DNA of 64,000 nt from Streptomyces indicus (GCF_900100315.1 NZ_FNFF01000003.1:1-64000); one strand, 5' to 3'; positions 32,215 through 41,481 are shown, counted from the stretch's first letter. The notes: generated by a model from the letters alone, not told the origin. Translations and numbers: made by a program.

Positions 32215-33339
32215 ATGACGTCCGCGCCTGCCTCCAGCGCCTCCAGCCTGCGCGCCACCCTCCCCGGCTCCGCCTACACCGACCCGCAGGTGTTCCTGCG
32301 GGAACAGGAGCGCATCTTCGAGTCCCGGTGGATCTGCGCCGTCCGCGCGGCCGACCTCCCGAAGCCGGGGGCGTACCGCACCGTCCAGATCGGCCGCGAG
32401 TCGGTGCTCGTGACCCGCAACCGCCACGGCGGGCTGCGCGCCTTCCTCAACGTGTGCCGGCACCGGGGCGCCCGGCTGTGCACCGCCGAGTCGGGTGAGG
32501 TCCGCCGCAACCTCCAATGCCCGTACCACGCCTGGACGTACGACCTCGACGGCAGGCTGGTGGCCGCGCCCAACCTGTCGAAGATGCCGGACGTGGGCCG
32601 TGCGGCGTACGGGCTGCGCGCGGTGGCGCTGCGCGAGTGGCTGGGCTATGCCTGGGTGTGCCTCGCCGACGCCCCTCCGTCCTTCGAGGAGACGGTGATC
32701 GGCGCGGCCACCGAACGGCTCGGCGACCCGGCCGCGATCGAGCGCTACGACGTCGCGGAGCTGGCGCTCGGCCGCCGTATCACGTACGACGTGCGGGCCA
32801 ACTGGAAGCTGATCGTCGAGAACTTCATGGAGTGCTATCACTGCGCGACCATCCACCCCGAACTGACCGAAGTGCTCCCGGAGTTCGCGGACGGTCTCGC
32901 CGCCCAGTACTTCGTGGGGCACGGCGCGCTGTTCGGCGAGGAGGTGAAGGGGTTCACCGTGGACGGCAGCGCGGGCTTCGCGCGGCTCCCGAAGGTGGCC
33001 GAGGCGCAGGACCGCCGCTACTACGCCGTCACCGTCCGGCCCTCGGTGTTCGTCAACCTGGTGCCCGACCACGTGATCCTGCACCGCATGTACCCGCTGG
33101 CCGTGGACCGCACGGTGGTCGAGTGCGACTGGCTGTACGCGCCGGAGGTCGTGGCGTCGGGCGCGGACGTGTCGGCGTCGGTGGAGCTCTTCCACCGCGT
33201 CAACGCCCAGGACTTCGAGGCCTGCGAACGCACCCAGCCGGCGATGAGCTCGAAGGCGTACCGCGACGGCGGGGTCCTGGTGCCCTCCGAGCATCACATC
33301 GGCGGGTTCCACACCTGGGTGCGGGCGCTCCTGGACTGA
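32215..33339 (+). CDS. Rieske non-heme iron oxygenase, glycine betaine demethylase-like
   Basis: 374 aa oxygenase alpha subunit. Rieske ligands CRHRGARLC and CPYHAWTYD (about 80-103), then the mononuclear iron site NFMECYHCATIHPEL (about 204-218) with the conserved Asp further on. Among this family the neighbours (DMGDH-like, MSOX-like) point to a GbcA-like glycine betaine monooxygenase that releases formaldehyde and dimethylglycine; stachydrine demethylase is a close alternative. No GbcB-like reductase gene is adjacent. ATG 32215, 14 bp after the previous stop, so last gene of the operon. Confidence 0.87.
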   Translation: MTSAPASSASSLRATLPGSAYTDPQVFLREQERIFESRWICAVRAADLPKPGAYRTVQIGRESVLVTRNRHGGLRAFLNVCRHRGARLCTAESGEVRRNLQCPYHAWTYDLDGRLVAAPNLSKMPDVGRAAYGLRAVALREWLGYAWVCLADAPPSFEETVIGAATERLGDPAAIERYDVAELALGRRITYDVRANWKLIVENFMECYHCATIHPELTEVLPEFADGLAAQYFVGHGALFGEEVKGFTVDGSAGFARLPKVAEAQDRRYYAVTVRPSVFVNLVPDHVILHRMYPLAVDRTVVECDWLYAPEVVASGADVSASVELFHRVNAQDFEACERTQPAMSSKAYRDGGVLVPSEHHIGGFHTWVRALLD

Positions 33340-33383
33340 GCGCCCGCCCGTGCCTCGCGCCGGGGCTCACCGCCCGGCCGCGG

Positions 33384-36300
33384 TCAACTCACGCTCTCCA
33401 CGGGCCGCTTGAACATCCGCGTCGCCGTGATCTCGCCGTGCACCGTCTCGCCGTCCGGGCGCTGCTGCGGCAGGCCCGGGCGCAGGTGCTCCTCCACGCT
33501 GATGTACTTCAGGCCCGCCCTCAGGTCCGCGTCGTTGCGCAGCCGGATGACCAGCGGGAACTCGGCGAGCGCCGTCGTGTCGAACAGGCCGGTGGTGTAA
33601 AGGAGCTGCACGCCGAGCGCGTCCGAGACGGCGCGCTGCAGCTCCAGGAGATACGTGGCGTTGGCGCGGCCGATCGGATTGTCGAGGAACAGCGTGCCGG
33701 CGTGGCGGTGCTTGTCGCGCCCCCGGTCGTTGCTGCGCAGCGCGGCCATCGTGCAGTACAGGGCGATGGCCGCGGTGAGCAGCTGGCCGCCGGAGAACAC
33801 GTCGCCCATCTGCCCGACGGGCACCCGCTCGGCGCGCAGCACCGCGTCGGGCTTGAGGATCTCCACGGCGATGCCGCGCGGCTGCAGCGCGGCGTGCACT
33901 CCCCTGAGCAGCAGGGACATGCCGTCCCTGCTCAGGTCGGAGTTCTTCTTGACGGCCGCGCGCGTGGCCTCGTCCACGACCTCGCCGAGCCGCTCGGTGA
34001 GCGTGGCCTGATCGGGCTCCTCGAAGCGGATCCGCAGGAACTCCTGCCCCGACCACTCGCCGAGCCCTTCGGGCAGCTGCGACAGCCGCTGGGCGGAACG
34101 CAGCGTGGCGAGCGCGGACTCGACGAGGCCGCGAAGGCGGTCGACGATGCTGTCGCGGTTGCGCTCCAGCTGCGCCAACTCGTCGGTGAGCACGCGCAGT
34201 CGGGGCGCGAAGGCCTCGGCCCACTTCTTCGCGTGCTCGGGCAGTACGGCGGCGGGCAGTTCGCGGATCTGCTGCCGCGCGGGGGTGCGTACCTGCTCGT
34301 AGCGCGTGGAGTTGGCATGCCGGACGAGGACGTCGCTCGCCTCGCGCACGGCGGCCTCGGCGGCCGAGAGGTCGGTGGCACAGCCGCGCAGCGAACGACG
34401 GGTCTCGCCCGCCGACTGGCGGGCCTCTTCGAGGGTGCCCGGGAAGGGCTCCGGCTCGCTCTCCGCCTCGTCGTCGGAATGGTGGTCGCGCAGCAGGTCG
34501 CGCAGGAGCGCGGCGGTCTCGTCGAAGCCGCCCGCGCCGTCCTCGGCGGCCCGGTGCGCGGTGAGCAGCTCGGCGTGGTGCTCGCGGGCGGTGCTCAACG
34601 CGTCGGTGCAGGCGGCCAGTTCGGCGGTGGCGGTGCGCAGCAGCGCCTGTGCGTGCTCGGCGTCCTTCGGGGTGCGGTCCTCGGGCAGCTCGGTGTGCGC
34701 CTCGCCGTCCTCGGGTGCGTGCCGCTCGGCCTCGCCGCGCAGCCGGCCGAGCTGCTCGCTCGCGGCGGAGGCGCGGGTCTCCAGCATCTGCACCAGGGAC
34801 TCGGCGCGCGCGGCGGCGGCCTGCCGCGAGGGCCCGTCGGCGCCGTCGGGTCCTTCGAGGAGCTGGGCGGCCCGGGTGCGGACCTTGTTGCTGAGCCGGT
34901 CGAGCTCGGCGAGGGCCGCGGACTCGTCGGACTCGGCACGCGCCTGCTCGGCCCGCAGGTCGGCGCCGACGCCGACCTTCTCGTACAGCTGGGAGGCGGC
35001 CCGGTAGGCCTCGCGCAGGGCGGGCAGCGGGGCCTTGGGTGCCTGCTCGTCCAGGGGTACGTCGTCGGGGGCGCCCGCGATCTCGGAGCGCTCGGCGCGC
35101 AGGGCGCGGGCGGTGCGGTGGGCGTCGTCGGCGGCGCGCTGGGCGGCGCGGCGGTCCTCGTCGGCGGCGCGGGCACGCTCCAGGCAGGCCTGCGCCTTGG
35201 CCTCCGACTCGGCCGCCTCGTCGGCCAGTTCACGCAGCTTGACCTGCCAGCCGGCCCGCTCGCGCAGCCGGAACGCCAGACCGGCCAGGGCGTCCGCGGT
35301 GCGCCGGGCGCGCTGGGCGGCGTCCTGCTTCTCGTCCCGGACGCGCGCGGCGTCGGCCGCGGCCTCGTCGGCCTCGGCGCGGGCGGCCCGCGCCTCGGTC
35401 AGCTCGGCCTCGGCCTCCTCGGCGAAGGTGCGCGCCGCGCTCGCGGCCGCCTCCAGCTCCGCGAGCCGCCCTGCGGGGCAGCCGGTGCGCCAGGAGGCGA
35501 GCCGTGCGGCGAGCTCGCGGTCCTTGCCGAGCCGGGCGGCGAGCGCGCGGATCTCCTCGTCGCGCTGCGTGGCGCGGGCGCGCAGGGCCTGCCGCTCCTC
35601 GTCGGCGGCCTGCTCGTCGTGCATCGCCGGGTTCGGCGGTACCAGGAAGACCTCGGCGGGCCCGTCCTGCTCGGCGGGCGTGGGCGCGAGCAGCGCGGCG
35701 GCCGTGCCCACGGCCACGGCGGAACGCGGCAACAGGGCGGCGGCGCCGAGGACTTCACGCGCGCGGGCGTGCGTGTCGGGGTCGGTGATCACCACGCCGT
35801 CGACCAGCTCGGGGCGCGCGGCGAGCACCCGGGCGTGGTCGGCGGGCGCCACGGCCTGGGCGAGGTAGCGCCAGCCGGGCAGGGCGGGGATGCCGTGCTC
35901 GCCGAGGTACTCGACGGTGGCGAGGACGTCGGGGCCGGGCGGGAGCAGTCCGCCGTCGCCGAGGGCGCCGAGGATCCGGGAGTCGTCGGCGGCGGCGGTG
36001 CGCAGGTCGAAGAGCTGGCGCTCGGCGGCCGTCACACCGCTGTCGAGCAGCTCGCGCAACTCGTCGGCGTACCGGTCCAACTCGATCGCGGTCAGGGGGC
36101 CTTGCGGGCGGGCGGCCGACTCGCCGTGGGGCCGTGCGGCCGACTCACCTTCGCCTTGGTCGTCGGTGCGCGGCTTGGGGACTCCGCCGCGGGCCTCCGC
36201 CCCGGACACCGTCTCGCGGCCGGGCAGTCCGAGCAGCTCGACGAGCCGCTCCTCGGCCGCGAGCGCTTCGGCCGTGCGCAGCTCCGCCTCGTAGGCCTGA

Positions 36301-38063
36301 CCCGCGGCCTGGGCCGCGTCGGCGGCGCGGGCCGCCGTGAGCTCGGCGCGGGCCTCGGTGGACGCGGCTTCCTTGGCGCGCTCGGCGGTGACGCGGGCGG
36401 CTTCGCGGGCGGTGTCCCAGGCGGCGACGGCGCTCTTCTCGGCGTCGCTCGCGGCGAGCGCGGCACGGGCCGGGTCCGCGTCGGGTGCGGTGTCGTCCAG
36501 CCAGCCGGCCCGTACGGCCTCGGCGGTCTCCTGCTCGACCTCGCTGAGCCGCTGCCGCAGATGCCCGATCTCGCTGCGGGCGCGCTGGGCGTCGGTGGCG
36601 GCCACGGTGGCGTCGCGGTGCGCGGCCTCGCCGGCCTCCTGGAGCGCGGCGGAGCGCTCCTCCTCCTCGTCGGCCAGCCGCTCGGCGCTCTCGGCGGCGG
36701 TGTGCAGCGCCCGTACGAGGTCGGCGGCGGCCTTGGCGCGGGCGGCGAGCGCGGGGGCGGCGTCCCGCTCGGCCTCGCGGATCGCGGCGGCCACCCGGGC
36801 CGAGCGGTCGGCTGCGGCGCGGGAGCGGAGGACGGCCTCGGCGGCCTGCCAGGCGGAGTGCAGGGTGCGGGCGTCGGCCAGCTCGCGCTTCTGCGCTGCG
36901 GCGGCCTTCTCGGCCGCGGCGAGCGCCAACGAGGCGTGCCGGTAGGCGAGTTCGGCCGCGATGAGGGCGCTGGCGCCGCGGGCCCGCTCGGCCTCGGTGA
37001 CGGTGTGCGCGGCGGTGGTGACCTGCTGCGCGAGCTCGGCGGCCCGGGCACGCTCCTGTACGGCGCGCGCGGAGAGGCGGCGGGCGAGGCTGCGGGTGCG
37101 GCGCTCGGCGCCCGCGTGCACCTCGCGGGCCCGGGCCCGGGTCTCGGTGGCCTCGACGATCCTGCCGAGCAGGTCCACGGACCCGGCCGTGAAGTCGCGC
37201 TCGGCGATCAGCTCGGCGCGCCGCCCCAACTTGTTGCCGAAGCCGCTGACCAGGTCGGCGAGCCCGTCGGTGTCACGGGTGTCGGTGACCGCGCGCAGCA
37301 GCAGGTCGGTGAAGTCGGAGTCCTTCTTGACCGCGAAGAGTCCGGCGGCCTCACCCTCGTCGGCGTTCATCTCCCGCTGGTAGCGGAAGAGTTCGGGGTC
37401 GAGGCCGAGGTCGCCCAGGTGCTCGTTCCAGCGGTCGTGGATCTCCTCCCAGTGCACTTCGAGGTGCGGGTACGCCTTGCCCGCCTCGGTGAGCGCGTCA
37501 CGGAAGCCCTTCATCGTGCGGCGCCGCCCCTGCGCGCCCGAGGTGCCCTCGGCGACGGGCCGTACCGCCGTGGACTCCGCCACCGGCAGGTTGTCCAGGC
37601 TGAGGCCGGGTCCGGGCCGGAAGGAGTACCAGGCCTCGGCGAACTTCCGCGGGTCGTTGGAGACTTGGCGCCCGCGCCACTCGCTGACCTTGCCGACGAC
37701 CACGCACTCGCCGGTCAGGGTGTGCTGCCACTCCAGGGCCACGTGCCCGCAGTCGTCGGCGAGCAGGAACTTGCGCAGCACACCGGAGCTCGCGCCGCCC
37801 AGGGTGTTGCGGTGGCCGGGCAGCATCACCGAGAAGATCAGCTTGAGCAGGACGGACTTGCCGCCGCCGTTCTCCAGGAACAGCACGCCGGCCGGGGCCG
37901 GGCGCAGCTGCGGCCCGGTGGGCTCCTCCGCGAAGAACTCCGCCTGCTGCGGCGCGGGGTCGGGCACGGGCTCGCCCACACCGCGCAGGTCAAGGACCGT
38001 GTCGGCATAGCGCGCACCGGCGGGGCCGATGGAGTAGAGGCGGACCCGGGACAGCTCGTACAT
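33384..38063 (-). CDS. SMC/MukB-like ATPase of a Wadjet/MksB-type complex
   Basis: 1559 aa. A Walker A-like loop E-N-G-G-G-K69-S70 near the N-terminus and the ABC signature FSGGQLL at 1423-1429 at the far C-terminus bracket about 1300 residues of Ala/Glu/Arg-rich coiled coil, with a compact hinge-like section about 680-820. This split-ATPase layout is that of SMC, MukB and JetC. Walker B reads TLFLDNPIG, with Asn1462 in the usual Glu place. It resembles the TIGR02680 family (as I recall it) but is longer. Last gene of a three-gene operon, 50 bp after the MukE-like gene. Probably loops DNA by ATP hydrolysis. Confidence 0.8.
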   Translation of the reverse strand: MYELSRVRLYSIGPAGARYADTVLDLRGVGEPVPDPAPQQAEFFAEEPTGPQLRPAPAGVLFLENGGGKSVLLKLIFSVMLPGHRNTLGGASSGVLRKFLLADDCGHVALEWQHTLTGECVVVGKVSEWRGRQVSNDPRKFAEAWYSFRPGPGLSLDNLPVAESTAVRPVAEGTSGAQGRRRTMKGFRDALTEAGKAYPHLEVHWEEIHDRWNEHLGDLGLDPELFRYQREMNADEGEAAGLFAVKKDSDFTDLLLRAVTDTRDTDGLADLVSGFGNKLGRRAELIAERDFTAGSVDLLGRIVEATETRARAREVHAGAERRTRSLARRLSARAVQERARAAELAQQVTTAAHTVTEAERARGASALIAAELAYRHASLALAAAEKAAAAQKRELADARTLHSAWQAAEAVLRSRAAADRSARVAAAIREAERDAAPALAARAKAAADLVRALHTAAESAERLADEEEERSAALQEAGEAAHRDATVAATDAQRARSEIGHLRQRLSEVEQETAEAVRAGWLDDTAPDADPARAALAASDAEKSAVAAWDTAREAARVTAERAKEAASTEARAELTAARAADAAQAAGQAYEAELRTAEALAAEERLVELLGLPGRETVSGAEARGGVPKPRTDDQGEGESAARPHGESAARPQGPLTAIELDRYADELRELLDSGVTAAERQLFDLRTAAADDSRILGALGDGGLLPPGPDVLATVEYLGEHGIPALPGWRYLAQAVAPADHARVLAARPELVDGVVITDPDTHARAREVLGAAALLPRSAVAVGTAAALLAPTPAEQDGPAEVFLVPPNPAMHDEQAADEERQALRARATQRDEEIRALAARLGKDRELAARLASWRTGCPAGRLAELEAAASAARTFAEEAEAELTEARAARAEADEAAADAARVRDEKQDAAQRARRTADALAGLAFRLRERAGWQVKLRELADEAAESEAKAQACLERARAADEDRRAAQRAADDAHRTARALRAERSEIAGAPDDVPLDEQAPKAPLPALREAYRAASQLYEKVGVGADLRAEQARAESDESAALAELDRLSNKVRTRAAQLLEGPDGADGPSRQAAAARAESLVQMLETRASAASEQLGRLRGEAERHAPEDGEAHTELPEDRTPKDAEHAQALLRTATAELAACTDALSTAREHHAELLTAHRAAEDGAGGFDETAALLRDLLRDHHSDDEAESEPEPFPGTLEEARQSAGETRRSLRGCATDLSAAEAAVREASDVLVRHANSTRYEQVRTPARQQIRELPAAVLPEHAKKWAEAFAPRLRVLTDELAQLERNRDSIVDRLRGLVESALATLRSAQRLSQLPEGLGEWSGQEFLRIRFEEPDQATLTERLGEVVDEATRAAVKKNSDLSRDGMSLLLRGVHAALQPRGIAVEILKPDAVLRAERVPVGQMGDVFSGGQLLTAAIALYCTMAALRSNDRGRDKHRHAGTLFLDNPIGRANATYLLELQRAVSDALGVQLLYTTGLFDTTALAEFPLVIRLRNDADLRAGLKYISVEEHLRPGLPQQRPDGETVHGEITATRMFKRPVESVS

Positions 38064-38113
38064 GGCGGACTCTCGTGAACGGAGGGGCGGGGCGAAGGGG
38101 CGGGCGGGTGCGG

Positions 38114-39007
38114 TCAGGGGGTGTCGGCGTGGAACGGCAGTCCGGCCCCCGCCACCAGCTCCAGGTCCTCGCCCGCCGTGGGCACGGTCAGGCTCGCGGA
38201 GCCGTCGCTCACGGGGACCACCCCGAGGTCGAGCAGCTCCGCCATGGCGGCGGAACCGGCCATGTCGCGCACCTGCAGTTGATAACGCGGCGTCGTGCGA
38301 TACGTACCGCCCGAATCGTCCCCGGTGCGCTGCAGGAACCCGGAGTCGGTGAGGAAGGCGGCGGCCTTGGAGACGATGCCGGTGGTCGAACCGGCAAGCC
38401 GCCGTGCGTCCTTGGTGGCACCGGTCGAGCTGCGCCGCGCCCAGATCCGCCAGGCGGACTCCAGGCCGGGGGCGTCGGAGGCGGGGTCGGTGTTCTCACC
38501 GGCCTCCTCGGCGCGCTCTTCGAGGCGCTGACAGGCCTGGCGGACGAAGGCGTCCACGCCGTTGACCGTGATCCGGCCGATGTAGCCGTCGTCGGCGAGG
38601 TCCTCGGGCCGCGGGAAGGCGAGGGCGGCCATCGCCAGGTGGGCGAGGCCGTGCAGGAAGCGGTCGCCCGCGTCGGAGGAGGCACGGCGCGCGTAGTCGC
38701 CCATGCGCACGGCGAACAGCGAGTCCTCGGCGGCGGTCACCGCCATGCCCGCGCGCGGCGACACCTCGAGGACCACCAGGCCGAGTCCGCTGGCCACGGC
38801 GTCGGCGAGGCGGGCGAACGGCGGGTCCTCGCGGTAGCGGCGAAGGAGCTCGGCGTACTCGGCGTCGCGTGCGGGCAGCAGCTTGGGCTGCAGGCCGAAG
38901 GAGACCAGGCGTGCCGCGTCGGCGGCGTCGGCGGGGGTGACCGGCGCGGCCGCGGGGCGTGCCTCGGGCTCGCCCCAGGTGCCGGTCTCGACGTCCTTGT
39001 CGGTCAC
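38114..39007 (-). CDS. probable MukE/JetB-like subunit of the SMC operon
   Basis: 297 aa, soluble, no motif I can name with certainty. Two predicted winged-helix-like parts are visible: LLPARDAEYAELLRRYREDPPFARLADAVASG with the beta strands after it, and GIVSKAAAFLTDSGFLQRTGDDSGGTYRTTPRYQLQVRDM (read in parts), a recognition-helix-and-wing pattern. Position between a kleisin-like and an SMC-like gene, size and fold fit a MukE/JetB/MksE accessory subunit. Function is inferred from the operon; sequence alone would not establish it. Confidence 0.6.
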   Translation of the reverse strand: MTDKDVETGTWGEPEARPAAAPVTPADAADAARLVSFGLQPKLLPARDAEYAELLRRYREDPPFARLADAVASGLGLVVLEVSPRAGMAVTAAEDSLFAVRMGDYARRASSDAGDRFLHGLAHLAMAALAFPRPEDLADDGYIGRITVNGVDAFVRQACQRLEERAEEAGENTDPASDAPGLESAWRIWARRSSTGATKDARRLAGSTTGIVSKAAAFLTDSGFLQRTGDDSGGTYRTTPRYQLQVRDMAGSAAMAELLDLGVVPVSDGSASLTVPTAGEDLELVAGAGLPFHADTP

Positions 39008-39059
39008 GGGCGGGGCTCCTTGTCGCGTGGGGTGGAGAAGTGGTGGACGAGCAGACGGG

Positions 39060-40565
39060 TCACGCCGCCTCCGTCCGGTCGGCCGCCATGCCGGCGGCGT
39101 CCAGCAGGGCGGTGCCGACGATGAGGTCGGCGCCGCCGAACTCCGGGTCGTCTAGCTGCGTCCCGTCGTCCACGGCGAACAACAGCTTCTGCTCGCCCTG
39201 GCGGTAGGCCGTGCCCACCGGCGGACTCGCCGCGTGGACCGCCAACAGGGCGACCAGATACGGCAGTTCGGGGTCGATGCGGCGCGCGTCGGCCAGCAGC
39301 CCCGACAGACGCCGCGGTGCCTCGTGCTCCAGGTCGAGCAGCTCCATGGCCCGGGCGAGCTGCTCCTCGCTGAACCGGCTGTCGTCCGGCGTGGCGATCA
39401 CGTCCGGCTCGGGCATCTCGGCGCCGAGGTGCTCCCGCTCCAGGGGCGGGGTCAGCAGTATGTCGACCAGGTCGCCGACGCGTACGGACGTGGGCGTGCG
39501 CAGCCCGGTGCCGCGGGCGAAGAACGCGTCGGTCACGCGGATCGCCTGCTCCACGGGGAGCGGCAGCAGAGGCGCCACCAGCTGCCCGTACAGGTCGAGC
39601 CCGATCCGTCCGGACGGTGGCGCGAAGGCCTGGCGGTCCTGCTCGGCACGGAACAGCGGTCCCGCTTCGAGCAGCCGCGACTGAAGCTGCGTATGACGGC
39701 GGATGCAGTCCTTGACGATGTCGACGAGCTCGGCGGCGCGGCGCTTGTGCTCCTGGTCCTCGGCCTCGTCGCGGGCCTTGCGGATGTTGGTGAGGATCGC
39801 GTTCTCGTGCCGGTAGCGGTCGGCCACGTGGTCGAGGGCCTCGGCGATCATGTCGGGCACCGCTTCGAGCCAGTCGACCGCGCGCACATTGCGGCGCGTG
39901 GCGTCCAGGGCCCGGCGGAGCGTCTCCGAGTATTGCACCGTCCGGTAGCGGGCCTGCTCGGCGGCGAGCTGGGCGTCCGCGAGCCGGCCGCGGCTGATCA
40001 GGACCTCCAGCTTGACCTCGGCGGCGATCTGCGCGCTGGTGACGTCCGTGTCGAGGGCGCCGACGAGGACATTGACGGCCTCATCGGTCGTACGGAGATA
40101 GACGCCGCCCCCGTACCCCGGGACCTCTTCGATCAGCTTGAAGTCGTAGTCACGCCGGACATAGCTGCCGTCGGGCGCGAAGGTCCCGTACACGGCGCGG
40201 AAGCCCCGGTCCACGCTGCCGACATTGATCAGGTTCTCCAGGACCCAGCGGGCCACCCGCTCGTGCTCGGCGGCCGGCCGCTGCGGGGCCTGGGCGGCGA
40301 TGCGAGGGATGAGGCGGGCAACGATCTGCTCGTGGTCGGCGCCGGTGTCGAAGTCCATGTTCAGCGTGACGAGATCGATCGCCGCGAGGGCGACCTCGGC
40401 CATCGCGTACACCGTGTACTCACCGGCGAGGTTGGCCTTGCGCACATCCAGATCGTGCAGCGGAGCGGTGCAGGCGAGCGCGCGCAGGCGCCGCGCCAGG
40501 CCTTCGTCGGCGGCCGGGCCCGGTGCCGGAGACGGGTGGATCTTCGCCGGGGCAGGAGCAGTCAC
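39060..40565 (-). CDS. probable MukF/JetA kleisin-like subunit of the SMC operon
   Basis: 501 aa, first gene of the operon. N-terminal helical/winged-helix region (to about 190, with LIEEVPGYGGGVYLRTTDEAVNVL), a long helical middle (190-330, ARYRTVQYSETLRRALDATRR, HENAILTNIRKARDEAED) and a C-terminal winged-helix-like end. This matches kleisins of MukF/JetA type in size and layout. GTG start at 40565 has no ribosome site, but TAATCT ends exactly 7 bases upstream, so the mRNA is probably leaderless. Identification rests on the operon and overall build. Confidence 0.62.
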   Translation of the reverse strand: MTAPAPAKIHPSPAPGPAADEGLARRLRALACTAPLHDLDVRKANLAGEYTVYAMAEVALAAIDLVTLNMDFDTGADHEQIVARLIPRIAAQAPQRPAAEHERVARWVLENLINVGSVDRGFRAVYGTFAPDGSYVRRDYDFKLIEEVPGYGGGVYLRTTDEAVNVLVGALDTDVTSAQIAAEVKLEVLISRGRLADAQLAAEQARYRTVQYSETLRRALDATRRNVRAVDWLEAVPDMIAEALDHVADRYRHENAILTNIRKARDEAEDQEHKRRAAELVDIVKDCIRRHTQLQSRLLEAGPLFRAEQDRQAFAPPSGRIGLDLYGQLVAPLLPLPVEQAIRVTDAFFARGTGLRTPTSVRVGDLVDILLTPPLEREHLGAEMPEPDVIATPDDSRFSEEQLARAMELLDLEHEAPRRLSGLLADARRIDPELPYLVALLAVHAASPPVGTAYRQGEQKLLFAVDDGTQLDDPEFGGADLIVGTALLDAAGMAADRTEAA

Positions 40566-40579
40566 GACGCAAAGATTAG
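40566..40579 (-). promoter_or_regulatory. candidate -10 box giving a leaderless transcript of the SMC operon
   Basis: On the minus strand GCC-TAATCT-TTGCGTC precedes the GTG start. A TAATCT -10 box followed by 7 bases puts the transcription start on the G of GTG. No good -35 is seen at the normal distance (TTGTCA lies only 11 bp upstream). Confidence 0.4.
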
Positions 40580-40707
40580 GCGCTCACACTGACAACGACC
40601 GAAACGGCGCAGTTGGGACTGCTTGTCCCGAAGCCTCACGGCACCTCGTCCCGCTGCTTCACGACGTCTCGCCCAGCACGCCGACCCGCACCCGAATGTG
40701 CCGCGCC

Positions 40708-41406
40708 TCACACCCCGGAGGCGCCCGAACCCTCCGCGAGCCGGCGCGCGTACGCCTCGACCACCCGCAGCCGCGAATCCTCCAGATACCCGGCGAGCAG
40801 CTTCTCGGCGGCCGCGCGTCCGCCCCCGTCGAGCGTGTCGAGCAGTTCCGCGTTGCGCGCGAGATACGGCTCGTGCAGGCGGTGCGGATCGTCGACGAGG
40901 TGGAAGGCGAGTCGGAGTTCGGCGAAGACGCTGCGCATGAGTTCGTCCGTGCGCCGGCTGCCGGCCAGGGCGACGAGTTCGCCGTGGAAGCGGATGTTGG
41001 CCGTGCCCACTCCCGCCCAGTCCTCGGCCCGCGCCGCCCGCCGCCCGTCCTCCACGGCGCCGCGCAGCCCGTCCAGCGCGTACGGCGGCCTGCCGAGTCC
41101 GCGCACCACCGCGCACTCCACGAGCTGCCGGGTGCGGTAGATGTCCTCGACGTCCTCGACGGTCAGGATCCGTACGAACACCCCCCGGTTGAGCTCGTGG
41201 ACGAGCAGCCGCTCGTGCGTGAGCAGCCGGAACGCCTCGCGCAGCGTGTTGCGTGAGACCTTCAGGGCCGCGCCGATCGCCTCTTCCGACAGCCGCTCCC
41301 CCGGCGGGAAGTAGCCGTCCGCGATCCGGCCGCGCAGGATGCCGGCGACCCGTTCCGCGGTGCTGGTGCGGCCGAGCAGTGCGCGGTCGTCCTCGAGCCC
41401 GTTCAT
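40708..41406 (-). CDS. GntR/FadR-subfamily (FCD) transcriptional regulator
   Basis: 232 aa. N-terminal winged helix ([34 protein letters not shown] then [18 protein letters not shown]) and an all-helical FCD domain with the metal/effector residues spread as usual ([21 protein letters not shown]). It is divergent from the MFS/DUF1445/pxpABC operon, and a palindromic GntR-type site lies in that operon's promoter, so it is very probably its repressor, responding to 5-oxoproline or a related acid. The 157 bp between it and the SMC operon hold nothing evident. Confidence 0.9.
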   Translation of the reverse strand: MNGLEDDRALLGRTSTAERVAGILRGRIADGYFPPGERLSEEAIGAALKVSRNTLREAFRLLTHERLLVHELNRGVFVRILTVEDVEDIYRTRQLVECAVVRGLGRPPYALDGLRGAVEDGRRAARAEDWAGVGTANIRFHGELVALAGSRRTDELMRSVFAELRLAFHLVDDPHRLHEPYLARNAELLDTLDGGGRAAAEKLLAGYLEDSRLRVVEAYARRLAEGSGASGV

Positions 41407-41451
41407 GGCCGGGATTCAACCGCAGAATCCACGAACCTTCCACCATGGGTA

Positions 41452-41481
41452 TTGAGGAATCGTTCAACAATCCTCTACGGT
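41452..41481 (+). promoter_or_regulatory. promoter of the MFS-pxp operon with GntR operator between -35 and -10
   Basis: TTGAGG (41452-41457) and TACGGT (41476-41481) are 18 bp apart. Between them lies ATCGTTCAACAAT (41459-41471), a 13-bp palindrome with one mismatch pair (AT-x-GTT-x-AAC-x-AT), the usual shape of GntR/FadR sites. A repressor bound there would directly shut RNA polymerase out. The 5' leader then contains about seven copies of AGGCAC-like hexamers (41497-41545) before the ribosome site. Confidence 0.6.

Noticed and set aside
32517..38078. 1853-aa open frame antisense to the SMC-like gene
   Set aside because: Gly/Leu/Val-rich low-complexity translation, overlapping both the Rieske oxygenase and the whole SMC gene; no domain or start signals.
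33384..40565. A complete Wadjet (JetABCD) plasmid-defence system
   Set aside because: No TOPRIM nuclease gene (JetD/MksG) is adjacent on either side: the neighbours are a Rieske oxygenase and a GntR regulator. The operon is reported instead as a nuclease-less SMC complex.
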